Below are positions 36,855 to 43,839 of a stretch of DNA of 64,000 nucleotides, one piece after another. Numbering within the stretch: position 1 is the first letter of the stretch; every line of letters begins with the position of its first letter. Both the position numbers and the translations under genes were made by a program. This DNA is from Flavobacterium sp. LHD-85 (lineage in GTDB: Bacteria > Bacteroidota > Bacteroidia > Flavobacteriales > Flavobacteriaceae). The notes under the pieces are model-generated. The model had not been told where the DNA came from and did no database searches. It was given only the letters and a program-made list of their open reading frames with translations. The stretch covers positions 186,001-250,000 of the forward strand of contig NZ_JAVFVR010000006.1 of assembly GCF_030929595.1 (NCBI RefSeq). Direction: 5' to 3'.

Positions 36855-37208
36855 ATCTTCTTATGTTATAAATAGTCTTTGCTTAACAAAGTCTGTTTTT
36901 AAATTGTTTTTTTTTGGGGTCGATTGACACCAATAAACTGCCAAAAATTATGCTTACTCGAAAAACTATTTAAATAAAAAGTAAATCTATGATAGTGTTA
37001 CACTTAAGGCTAGAATGTACTATTGTAATATTAATGCCCTCAAAAGAAAAACGGAAAGGTTTTATAATATAATAAATTGTTGTTTCCGCGATAATTTTGA
37101 TCATAAGTACTTTTTTCTTTTTTGATTTTATCCACTATTCTGTAGAGAAAACAATAAGATATAATTAATTAACTTACTTTATGAAACGTACTATAGATAA
37201 AGTGCTAT
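36855..37208. other. Intergenic region upstream of the receptor-exporter pair
   Basis: 354 AT-rich bases separating the biosynthetic genes from the receptor and exporter. No convincing short peptide gene is seen on either strand (best candidates 44 and 27 codons without a double-glycine). A CTTTG...CAAAG hairpin lies at 36873-36887. A separate promoter for the receptor gene is likely here, but I could not place it. Confidence 0.5.
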
Positions 37209-39143
37209 TTATTTAATAACTAATTCTAGAGAAATTGGCAATTGAAAACAAACTTCATTATAGTTTGTTTTTAGTTTATAAGAATATATATTTCCTACAT
37301 TTTCATCCTCTATTTTTTTTTCATCAACTATTCTCCACCAATTTGATTTAAACTGCTCCGAAGTGAATGGCAATTCGGACATTGCATAATTTATCTTTTT
37401 ATATAAGGATTCAAGATTTATAGGTAAATGGTGCATTTTGATACCAGTAGTATTACCTTCAATATGACTTATGGGAATTTCATCTACAGAATTATAACGA
37501 GAGCAATATAAGAGCGCGAGTTCTCTTAGAGCTGGGTTATATTTACCTATAGAAAGTACATCAACTCCAATATCCTGTATCTCTTGAGCAAAAGCTGGCG
37601 TTTCTTCCATCGTTAAGCCCTCTTTAACATCAAATTCATAGTATATTGCTAAATCTTCAGCATGCTTGACTTTTGGTAACACTTCCATTTTGTCCCAAGC
37701 TGCATCTTTTACCAACATAAAGTTTGATACTGCAATTGCAGTCCCAACATTTTGTAATGAAGGTTTATTCTTTTGGAGAAAATCAATAATATTCAGGGCT
37801 TCTTCTTTTGTTTCGGTAGGATAACCAACCATAAAATTCAACGAATTTGTGATACCATAATTCGATGACCATTGTAGTAAATCTTCAGCATACTTTAAGT
37901 CTGTGAACTTATTCATCTTACCTTGAATCCTATCTGTAACACTATCTAGCCCCCATATAAGCCTTTTACAACCTCCATCTTTTAATTTTTTAAAAGTTTC
38001 TTTTTTCCATGCTTTGTGTAATCTTCCAAAAATCATCCAATAAATTTCTACTTTCATCTCTTTCAAACAAACAGATAATTCTTCCCCAAATTTTGGAACA
38101 AGATCCTCATCAACGAAGTAGAAATGTTTTGCATTGTACTTTTCTGACAAAACTTTTAAATGATTGGCAGCAGATGAAGCATCTCCATATCTATAATCTC
38201 CATATGTTTTATAGTGATTGCAGTAGAAACATTTTGCATAACTACAACCAATAGTTAATTCAAATGGCAATAATCTTACAGGTGCTAAATAATCATCAAG
38301 AGGAAGATCTGAAAAGTCAGGACATAAATCTGAAAATTTATCTGGAGCTCTATATGTTCTTTTTTCTTTAACATCAAGAAGGTCACAGAATTTTGAAGCA
38401 TTAGCATATGGGTAATACGCATCAAATATTTGAGAAAGTATAGCATGCTTAGGCAGTTCATTTTTCAAACGTGTTATCATTCCTCCTCCAGCAACCATTA
38501 ACCCTCCCCATTTTTTTCTTAAATATTTTGCTAAAGTAAATCCTGGAATCAATTGCTCATCCATAGAAAAAGTAATTGCAATTGCATCAGGTTTGAATAC
38601 TTCCAATTCAGATTGCAACCAGCTAGGAAATAATTTTATAAATGGATTCTCATTTTCATCTTCGCAAGCATGCAAAAGTTCATTGCTATTGCTAACTCCA
38701 TATCTCATTCTAAATCTTGACACTCCTATATCGGTAAAACCGTAATTACTTGAAAAAAGTTCCAAGGCTTCTTCAAAAATTTTTAAAGCAAATTTATAAT
38801 TTCCAAAATCGTAGAATTTTTGCCCGTTAAATATTTCTAATGCAAGATCGACGTTATCAATTATATATTGTGAACGAATCAAAGCAGAAGATTTTCGCGC
38901 AAATAATACAAGTTCCTCTTGGGAAAAATCGGATTTTTGTTTAAAAAGCTCTATGTCCTTTTCGATTTTTTTTTGTGAATCAGTCAGCGTTGCTTTGTTT
39001 AATACATGTAAATAAAACTTCAAATTCAAATCAATAATTTTACAATTATGTCCACGTCTAACGAGTTCTTGCTTTACTAATGGTAGAGCAAGGTGTGGCA
39101 TGAACGAACGAACTTGTGGCGGGTAGATTAGTAATATGTTCAT
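37209..39143 (-). CDS. B12-binding-type radical SAM enzyme, probable RiPP-modifying
   Basis: A 644-residue protein. The opening MNILLIYPPQVRSF and the ELVRRGHNCKIIDLN strand-helix are typical of the Rossmann-like cobalamin domain of B12-type radical SAM proteins, though no classic DxHxxG cobalamin ligand is seen. A helical insert occupies about residues 50-180. The cluster-binding cysteines are 300, 305 and 308 (GCSYAKCFYC), a C-x4-C-x2-C rather than C-x3-C-x2-C spacing. Later motifs include WGLDSVTDRIQGKMNK and NFMVGYPTET. Its start overlaps the upstream gene by four bases (ATGA), so translation is coupled. Likely reactions: C-methylation or another radical modification of the precursor core. 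Confidence 0.82.
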   Translation of the reverse strand: MNILLIYPPQVRSFMPHLALPLVKQELVRRGHNCKIIDLNLKFYLHVLNKATLTDSQKKIEKDIELFKQKSDFSQEELVLFARKSSALIRSQYIIDNVDLALEIFNGQKFYDFGNYKFALKIFEEALELFSSNYGFTDIGVSRFRMRYGVSNSNELLHACEDENENPFIKLFPSWLQSELEVFKPDAIAITFSMDEQLIPGFTLAKYLRKKWGGLMVAGGGMITRLKNELPKHAILSQIFDAYYPYANASKFCDLLDVKEKRTYRAPDKFSDLCPDFSDLPLDDYLAPVRLLPFELTIGCSYAKCFYCNHYKTYGDYRYGDASSAANHLKVLSEKYNAKHFYFVDEDLVPKFGEELSVCLKEMKVEIYWMIFGRLHKAWKKETFKKLKDGGCKRLIWGLDSVTDRIQGKMNKFTDLKYAEDLLQWSSNYGITNSLNFMVGYPTETKEEALNIIDFLQKNKPSLQNVGTAIAVSNFMLVKDAAWDKMEVLPKVKHAEDLAIYYEFDVKEGLTMEETPAFAQEIQDIGVDVLSIGKYNPALRELALLYCSRYNSVDEIPISHIEGNTTGIKMHHLPINLESLYKKINYAMSELPFTSEQFKSNWWRIVDEKKIEDENVGNIYSYKLKTNYNEVCFQLPISLELVIK

Positions 39144-39856
39144 AAAATTTCATTTTTAAATAGATTAAAAAGCCAACTGTCTCCAAATAATTCATCGTAA
39201 ACAGTTTTATCTGCCTTGTGCAGTTTTTCTAATTCTGATTTGTATTTATCAATAAAGTCAATTGCGCTTATATTGTTATCTTGCGTAGATTCTAGATAAT
39301 TCAACCAAGACAAAATATAAAGTTCGGCTTTACATAATGTCTTTTCAATGATATCACTTGTAATTTCAAATGATAAACGAGTGCCTATAAAATTTTCCGT
39401 ATTATCATCTCTATATATTGGCTTTTCTTTTATTAAGTCATTGTCTTGAATATCATTAAATAGATTTTCAGGTAATTGATTTGGTGTTTTATATCCAAGG
39501 ATGACGCTAAAAGTTTTTGCATCTAGTTTCAAATTCAAATTCATGGAAAGGACTGGAATGTTTTTCTTTTTTGGAAATGCCAAACATGCAACTATATTTG
39601 AAGCATATTTAAAAGAACCTTGAAGAACGAACCAATTAAAATTGGCTTTATGAGATTCCCATTTGTAAAAATTGTAGGCTACTGGAAAATATTTATTCTC
39701 AGAATTGACCAATTTTCCGTCATTTAGATAACGTTTTTGAGTAAACTCCAATTCTTTTAATCTTTTTGTTAGCTTTTGTTCATACAATGAAATAGAACTT
39801 TTAATGAAACTATCAGCTAATTTTTGTGTCATTTCTATATTTTCTTTTGCATCCAT
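39140..39856 (-). CDS. Unknown protein resembling ferredoxin-dependent bilin reductases
   Basis: A 238-residue soluble protein, the usual length of bilin reductases (PcyA/HY2 family). Two stretches recall that family. The first is NIVACLAFPKKKNIPVLSMN, like the strand, [FY]P turn, then LPI(L/F)GxD segment. The second is a C-terminal DKTVYDELFGDSWLFNLF, like the DKTRxxLExAFGxxWAxxY ending. Catalytic Asp/His residues were not mapped. It overlaps the acetyltransferase gene by 22 bases and the radical SAM gene by four. The assignment is by eye only; the protein may have another substrate on the same fold. Confidence 0.5.
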   Translation of the reverse strand: MDAKENIEMTQKLADSFIKSSISLYEQKLTKRLKELEFTQKRYLNDGKLVNSENKYFPVAYNFYKWESHKANFNWFVLQGSFKYASNIVACLAFPKKKNIPVLSMNLNLKLDAKTFSVILGYKTPNQLPENLFNDIQDNDLIKEKPIYRDDNTENFIGTRLSFEITSDIIEKTLCKAELYILSWLNYLESTQDNNISAIDFIDKYKSELEKLHKADKTVYDELFGDSWLFNLFKNEIL

Positions 39857-40317
39857 ACCATACTAATCTCCTGTCCTTTAATTATGCCAATGTTTTGAAA
39901 AAAACCACACTCAACAAACCCTTTTTTTTTATGAAATTCAATGCTTGGTTTATTTAAAGAAGAGATATTAACTATTATTTCTTTAAATCCTTTTTCTTTT
40001 AATTCTACAAAAAGGTGATTTAAAATTTTAGTTCCCATTCCTTTTCTTAAATAAGCAGGATTTAAAAAATATGTCAATTTTATTGACTTATTAAAAATCT
40101 TTTCTTCGCGAAAAGGATATGCGATACCAAAACCTATAACTACCTGATCTTTCAATGCTACATATCCTGCATATTTGATTCCCTGATTTGTTAATTGAAT
40201 GGCTTCACTATCTTTCATTAACTCATCAGAGAATGTAAAGAGCGTTTTTTGTACATAAACGTTATATATTCTCAGTATGTCTTTGTAATCCGAAGATTTT
40301 ATTTTTACAATTTTCAT
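39835..40317 (-). CDS. GNAT family N-acetyltransferase
   Basis: A 160-residue acetyl-CoA-dependent acetyltransferase. The acetyl-CoA pyrophosphate loop is AYLRKGMGTKILNHLF (R-x-x-G-x-G/A type), followed by the conserved INISSLNKPSIEFHKKKGFVECG strand-helix typical of motif B. It sits 24 bases after the precursor gene and overlaps the next gene by 22 bases, so it belongs to the biosynthetic operon. It could acetylate the peptide (Lys or N-terminus) or give self-resistance; both are inference. Confidence 0.87.
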   Translation of the reverse strand: MKIVKIKSSDYKDILRIYNVYVQKTLFTFSDELMKDSEAIQLTNQGIKYAGYVALKDQVVIGFGIAYPFREEKIFNKSIKLTYFLNPAYLRKGMGTKILNHLFVELKEKGFKEIIVNISSLNKPSIEFHKKKGFVECGFFQNIGIIKGQEISMVWMQKKI

Positions 40318-40341
40318 GAAAAACTACCTCAATTAAAAAAA

Positions 40342-40644
40342 CTATTTATCCATATCTCCAGGTTGTTGACCTAAAAATCCCCTATTATCAATCGTTGTTG
40401 AAGAAACCTTGGTCGTTCCACTACCTCCAATTAATAATTCTGCTTCCGCTTCTTCGATTTCTGAAAAGCTAAAAAATCCAGAATCTGTATTTATTCCGTT
40501 TGGTTCCAATATACCAACATGAGAAGTTCCATTTTTTATTGACAATTCTGCTTCTTTGTTGAATATTGCACTTGTATGAATTCCTAAATCAGGAACACTA
40601 ATTTTGCCATTACTAATCTTGGCGTTGAATGTTGCTTTATCCAT
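40342..40644 (-). CDS. Candidate RiPP precursor peptide with double-glycine leader
   Basis: A 100-residue protein with no membrane segment or catalytic motif. Residues 61-74 (SEIEEAEAELLIGG) form an acidic helix ending in Leu-Leu-Ile-Gly-Gly, the classic C39-peptidase site. Cleavage after Gly74 would release a 26-residue core: SGTTKVSSTTIDNRG then FLGQQPGDMDK. The core has no Cys, so it is not a bacteriocin with disulfides or lanthionine rings. Thr/Ser, Asn-Arg-Gly and Gln-Gln-Pro-Gly are candidate modification sites. It is the first gene after the regulator, with a C39 exporter in the same island. Confidence 0.75.
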   Translation of the reverse strand: MDKATFNAKISNGKISVPDLGIHTSAIFNKEAELSIKNGTSHVGILEPNGINTDSGFFSFSEIEEAEAELLIGGSGTTKVSSTTIDNRGFLGQQPGDMDK

Positions 40645-40714
40645 TTTCCTAATATTTTAATTGATTTAAAAATGTTTATTTTTTTGTTATATTAATTTGA
40701 GGTAGTTTCTATTT

Positions 40715-40742
40715 TAAATTTATGTTGTAAAATGACAACAAA
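40715..40742 (-). promoter_or_regulatory. Candidate promoter of the precursor operon
   Basis: On the minus strand TTTG (40742-40739) is followed 16 bases later by TAAATTTA (40722-40715). This is close to the TTTG / TAnnTTTG promoter pattern and about 70 bases before the precursor start. Confidence 0.45.
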
Positions 40743-40855
40743 TACTCATTAGTTTATCTCTTTGTTAATGTAGCATTAGTTTTCCATACAACATAAAAAT
40801 AAGATAAATCTTACACAAACTTAAAGAGTTAAAGAGAAAAAAAATTACCTTTTTG

Positions 40856-40885
40856 CGACAGTTTTGTTGACAATTTCCGACAGTT
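40856..40885. promoter_or_regulatory. CGACAGTT direct repeats, possible regulator binding site
   Basis: CGACAGTT occurs at 40856-40863 and again at 40878-40885, 22 bases apart (about two helix turns), each followed by a TGTT-type run. This lies at the very end of the araC gene and upstream of the precursor promoter, as expected for an AraC-type activator site. Inference from position and repeat. Confidence 0.35.
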
Positions 40886-40886
40886 G

Positions 40887-41663
40887 TTACAAAATAATGT
40901 GATTGTACTGCTGTCTAATAGCCGTAGGGGTATTTTGTAGTATCGTTTTTATATATCTGTTAAACGTACTTACTTCTTCAAATCCTAATTCCTCTGCTAT
41001 TTGATGAAAAGGAGTTAACTTTTTACTTATAATGACAAAAACAACTTTTAATAGTAAATGGTAGCGAACAATAGTAATAGGGCTGGCTGAATAAACCGTA
41101 TTGCAGACCCTTTGTAGTGTTTTATCTGTTATGCTAAGTTCCTTAAGCAGGCTTTGTAACGTTAGTTTATGAGTAATTGTAGTTTTGTTTAGTATTTGTA
41201 AAAACTCTTCGGCAATTTTAATGTATTGTAATGACGGATAGCTTTCATTATTTATAAGAAACACCAATTCGGAAACAAATCTATTTGATTCAATTTTTGA
41301 TTTTAGCTCTATAAATGACAAATTGAATTTTATTGATTTATCCTTTTTATAATATAAGCTGAAAAGAATCGATTTTTCAATGTCGTTAATTTGACAAATT
41401 GGTATTATAATACAATAGAATTGCTTTATTGTGTTTGGTAAATAAAGTAAATGTTTTACTGGTATATAATACAATTTGTTAGTTGTTACCTCGTAAGTTG
41501 TAAAGTCTATATATATAGATTCGCTTAGGTTACTATCAAAAAACAATAATCTATGGTCATTCGTTACAGAGCCCCCGATATAATTTGCAGGATTAGATAA
41601 GAGGGTGGTTACCGCTACTTCTTGGTGGCTATGCTTACTTAGTTTTTGGAATAGTTCAATCAT
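40887..41663 (-). CDS. AraC-type transcriptional regulator of the island
   Basis: A 258-residue regulator. The C-terminal 95 residues form the double helix-turn-helix of the AraC family: LQSLLKELSITDKTLQRVCNTVYSASPITIVRYHLL, then the second motif PFHQIAEELGFEEVSTFNRYIKTILQNTPTAIRQQY. The N-terminal 160 residues are beta-rich and unclassified; they may sense a ligand such as the island's own product. The gene lies directly upstream of and co-directional with the precursor operon. Confidence 0.85.
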   Translation of the reverse strand: MIELFQKLSKHSHQEVAVTTLLSNPANYIGGSVTNDHRLLFFDSNLSESIYIDFTTYEVTTNKLYYIPVKHLLYLPNTIKQFYCIIIPICQINDIEKSILFSLYYKKDKSIKFNLSFIELKSKIESNRFVSELVFLINNESYPSLQYIKIAEEFLQILNKTTITHKLTLQSLLKELSITDKTLQRVCNTVYSASPITIVRYHLLLKVVFVIISKKLTPFHQIAEELGFEEVSTFNRYIKTILQNTPTAIRQQYNHIIL

Positions 41664-42685
41664 ATATTTTTGTTTATACAGTTAATTATACTACGCTTTT
41701 TTGCGGTTTTTGGTTGAGTAGCGAAAAACATCGAAAATTATTTCTCTCAGAAAAAGAATAGATAATTATTTCTTTCTCCTTATTCTGAAAAAATATTCTA
41801 TGCTTATTCAGATTTTAATGATATACTATTACTATCGCTATCATCAATCCATCAGAATATTTTACCAATAACGTAGATTTAACTTGTAAACAAAGTCTTT
41901 GAGATAGAGTTGCAATTTTCACATTTATCTTATGATAATTCGGAGGTTTCCCTAAAGATTGCTGTTCCCAATAATTATATAGTTATATGAATCCTTTTTT
42001 AAAGTCCGCTTGTGGTTTGTTTAGTAAACTTTTAGGTTATTAGGGTCTCTATTAATTGTTACATATTATCATACTAGGCACTTTGTTAATCTCTAAAAAC
42101 AATACTGGATTGAGAAATTAATTCTTTTTCTGCTTCCTTAATTTCTTGCGATGTATGATATCATGAAAAAATTTGCTTTAAAATAGCGGAAAAATTTTGA
42201 ATTTTGTCCTGTTTGGAAATCTTCTAGAGGTGCCTATTCTGTCATTCCTATTTTTCTTGTTTTATATAGAATAGAAGCGATGATTAAAAATGTCTAGCCA
42301 TCTCAATCATATTTGCAAAACAATCAAATATAAGAAATTACATCTAAATAAAATATTTTTTATAAAAATTTAACATTTTTTTTCCTTCAAATACAATTAA
42401 TTAACTCAAGTATCATGATGAATAATTTTACCCATCGTCCAAAACATAAACGTTTTAAAAAGCCCAACTTTCTAGAATAAGAATTCTTATCATTTCAGAT
42501 TAACCATATAATAAGATGTAAATTCTCTAATGGAAAACTTCATTAATCTTACTAAAAGTCAAATTTGAACCTTCTAACTTTCAAAATTTTCTAGAATATT
42601 CCTGATATTTTTATAGAATCAATGTTTCCTTATCGCTTTTAGGTTCATTAAGGTTAAAAGTGTATTTCATTCAGTTGACAATAAT
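41664..42685. other. Long AT-rich non-coding stretch at the right end of the island
   Basis: About 1 kb with no open reading frame of gene quality on either strand; the best is a 24-codon stop-free stretch at 42086-42160 (minus). It contains a perfect 14-base palindrome ATAAGAATTCTTAT at 42477-42490. The motif TTTCTAGAATA occurs twice, near 42469 and 42588. It could be the decayed remains of lost mobility genes, or a regulatory region. Confidence 0.5.
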
Positions 42686-42772
42686 GTTATAATTAGTTAT
42701 AATTAGTTATAATTAGTTATAATTAGTTATAATTAGTTATAATTAGTTATAATTAGTTATAATTAGTTATAA
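42686..42772. repeat. Ten-base tandem repeat (AATTAGTTAT x8)
   Basis: Eight exact copies of AATTAGTTAT at 42691-42770, with partial units on both sides. The period equals one turn of DNA. The array ends about 100 bases before the right attachment site. Confidence 0.95.
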
Positions 42773-42869
42773 AAACTCAATATTAACAAATATAACAATT
42801 CCCATAAAACAGGGCGTTTTTACTGAAAATCACTTATCAACAACCAAATGAAATACAACTAGCTCAATA

Positions 42870-42888
42870 CCCAGCGACTCCACAAAAA
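42870..42888 (+). other. Right attachment site (duplicate of ssrA 3' end)
   Basis: CCCAGCGACTCCACAAAAA, identical to the ssrA 3' end at 31872-31890 except for one base. It is followed by its own terminator-like hairpin. No other part of tmRNA is present here, so this is an integration footprint and not a second gene. Confidence 0.75.
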
Positions 42889-42920
42889 GGCGGAAAAACA
42901 ATATGTTTTTCCGCCTTTTT
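42884..42920 (+). terminator. Hairpin beyond the right attachment site
   Basis: AAAAAGGCGGAAAAAC / GTTTTTCCGCCTTTTT stem followed by T. No gene ends here on the plus strand, so this is plausibly the original ssrA terminator displaced by the island. Confidence 0.8.
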
Positions 42921-43063
42921 TTATAACTTACTATCGTGTTAGATGAAAATTTGACAAAACTCTAAAAAAATTATATAAAACAGCAAGTGCCCCAAGGCTG
43001 TAATTTTAGAATAATCTAATTGAAGAATTAGATATGATTATTCATTTTTTAAAACTGATTAAC

Positions 43064-43351
43064 ATGAGATCTGAAAATTACACATCTGAAGAATCTGCAA
43101 TTGAAGCAAATTCTTATGAGCAACAGCTACTTCTAAACTATGACGATTATCTAGCAGGTGACTATACTGATAAGCTCACAGCTTCTAATCACTACAATCT
43201 AGAGCTTGGAGAATTGGAAGAAAATCTTGAATACGATTTTGAATCGGAGTATGATGAAAATGACTGGGAAGAAGAAGACTTAAATGAAAAACCTGAAGGG
43301 GAATATGATGAGAATGAAGAAAAACCAGGAAGTTTTGAAATGTTAAGCTAA
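43064..43351 (+). CDS. Small highly acidic hypothetical protein
   Basis: A 95-residue protein from the ATG at 43064 (an in-frame ATG at 43034 adds ten mostly hydrophobic residues). It has no signal or membrane segment. The C-terminal half is almost all Glu/Asp/Asn/Tyr (LEYDFESEYDENDWEEEDLN). No domain recognised. It is the first gene outside the island, 11 bases before a lipoprotein gene, and so probably co-transcribed with it. Confidence 0.65.
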   Translation: MRSENYTSEESAIEANSYEQQLLLNYDDYLAGDYTDKLTASNHYNLELGELEENLEYDFESEYDENDWEEEDLNEKPEGEYDENEEKPGSFEMLS

Positions 43352-43362
43352 AAAAAATTGCC

Positions 43363-43827
43363 ATGAAAAATTTGTCTGTACTTCTAATTTCAATTTTCTT
43401 TTTTTCATGCCAGCAAAAGGAAAACAATAAAACTGCTCCTGACTCGCTGGCGCCTGTTGTTCAAAAAGAAAGAAAGCAAGAGAATACACAAGCAGGCGAC
43501 ACTATTGTTATGAATTTTAAAAATAAAGAAAATGTGTTTTTAGCTGAGAGCCATTTAGATTCTCTAAATTCAAAAGTTTATGTTCAATTCAAAAATGAAG
43601 ATTTAGGTAAACTAAATGCTCAAATAATTCTAGATGCAGGAAAAGGAAACATCCGTTTTAATCAAATTATTTTTCCTGATAAAACTGCAGACGGCCCTTT
43701 CGGAATGGATTTGAAAATTCCGCTTCAACAAAAAGGAACTCACGTTTTAATAATTGGACATTCTTTAATGGCCGATAATCCTTATTACGGCAATTTTAAA
43801 GTACAGTTAGATATTAAAAAAGAATAA
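43363..43827 (+). CDS. Hypothetical lipoprotein
   Basis: A 154-residue protein with a lipoprotein signal (SIFFFSC lipobox). A short disordered linker (QQKENNKTAPDSLAPVVQKE) precedes a beta-rich domain of about 110 residues (GDTIVMNFKNKENVFLAESH, GTHVLIIGHSLMADNPYYGN). The domain looks like an adhesion or carbohydrate-binding sandwich, but I cannot name it. Second gene of a small pair with the acidic protein. Confidence 0.65.
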   Translation: MKNLSVLLISIFFFSCQQKENNKTAPDSLAPVVQKERKQENTQAGDTIVMNFKNKENVFLAESHLDSLNSKVYVQFKNEDLGKLNAQIILDAGKGNIRFNQIIFPDKTADGPFGMDLKIPLQQKGTHVLIIGHSLMADNPYYGNFKVQLDIKKE

Positions 43828-43839
43828 AGCGCCAGAAAA

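Larger units (their letters stand above)
31885..42888. mobile_element. Genomic island integrated at ssrA, about 11 kb, carrying a RiPP-like gene cluster
   Basis: Defined by the direct repeat of the ssrA 3' end. All its genes are on the minus strand and are accessory in type: peptide exporter, receptor, radical SAM enzyme, acetyltransferase, precursor, AraC regulator. The sequence appears more AT-rich than the flanks. No integrase, transposase or relaxase is visible, so it is either a decayed island or one mobilised in trans. The non-coding right 1.2 kb may be where mobility genes were lost. Inference from structure and content. Confidence 0.7.

Noticed and set aside
36912..36926. TTTTGGGGTCGATTG, 14 of 15 bases identical to the start of tmRNA (31486-31500), same orientation
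   Set aside because: The match stops after 15 bases, and no other tmRNA part or tRNA-like fold is near. Probably chance in T/G-rich text, though worth remembering because it lies inside the island.
36982..37120. Short ORFs of 27 (plus) and 44 (minus) codons between receptor and radical SAM genes, considered as extra precursor peptides
   Set aside because: Neither has a double-glycine or a leader-like pattern, and composition looks random.
42086..42160. 24-codon stop-free minus-strand stretch in the island's non-coding part (SQEIKEAEKELISQSSIVF)
   Set aside because: Too short, no start codon, and stops on both sides in the same frame. Could be a scrap of a lost gene but cannot be supported.
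42686..42772. CRISPR array or plasmid iterons suspected for the 10-base repeat
   Set aside because: No spacers and no replication gene nearby; kept as a simple tandem repeat of unknown role.
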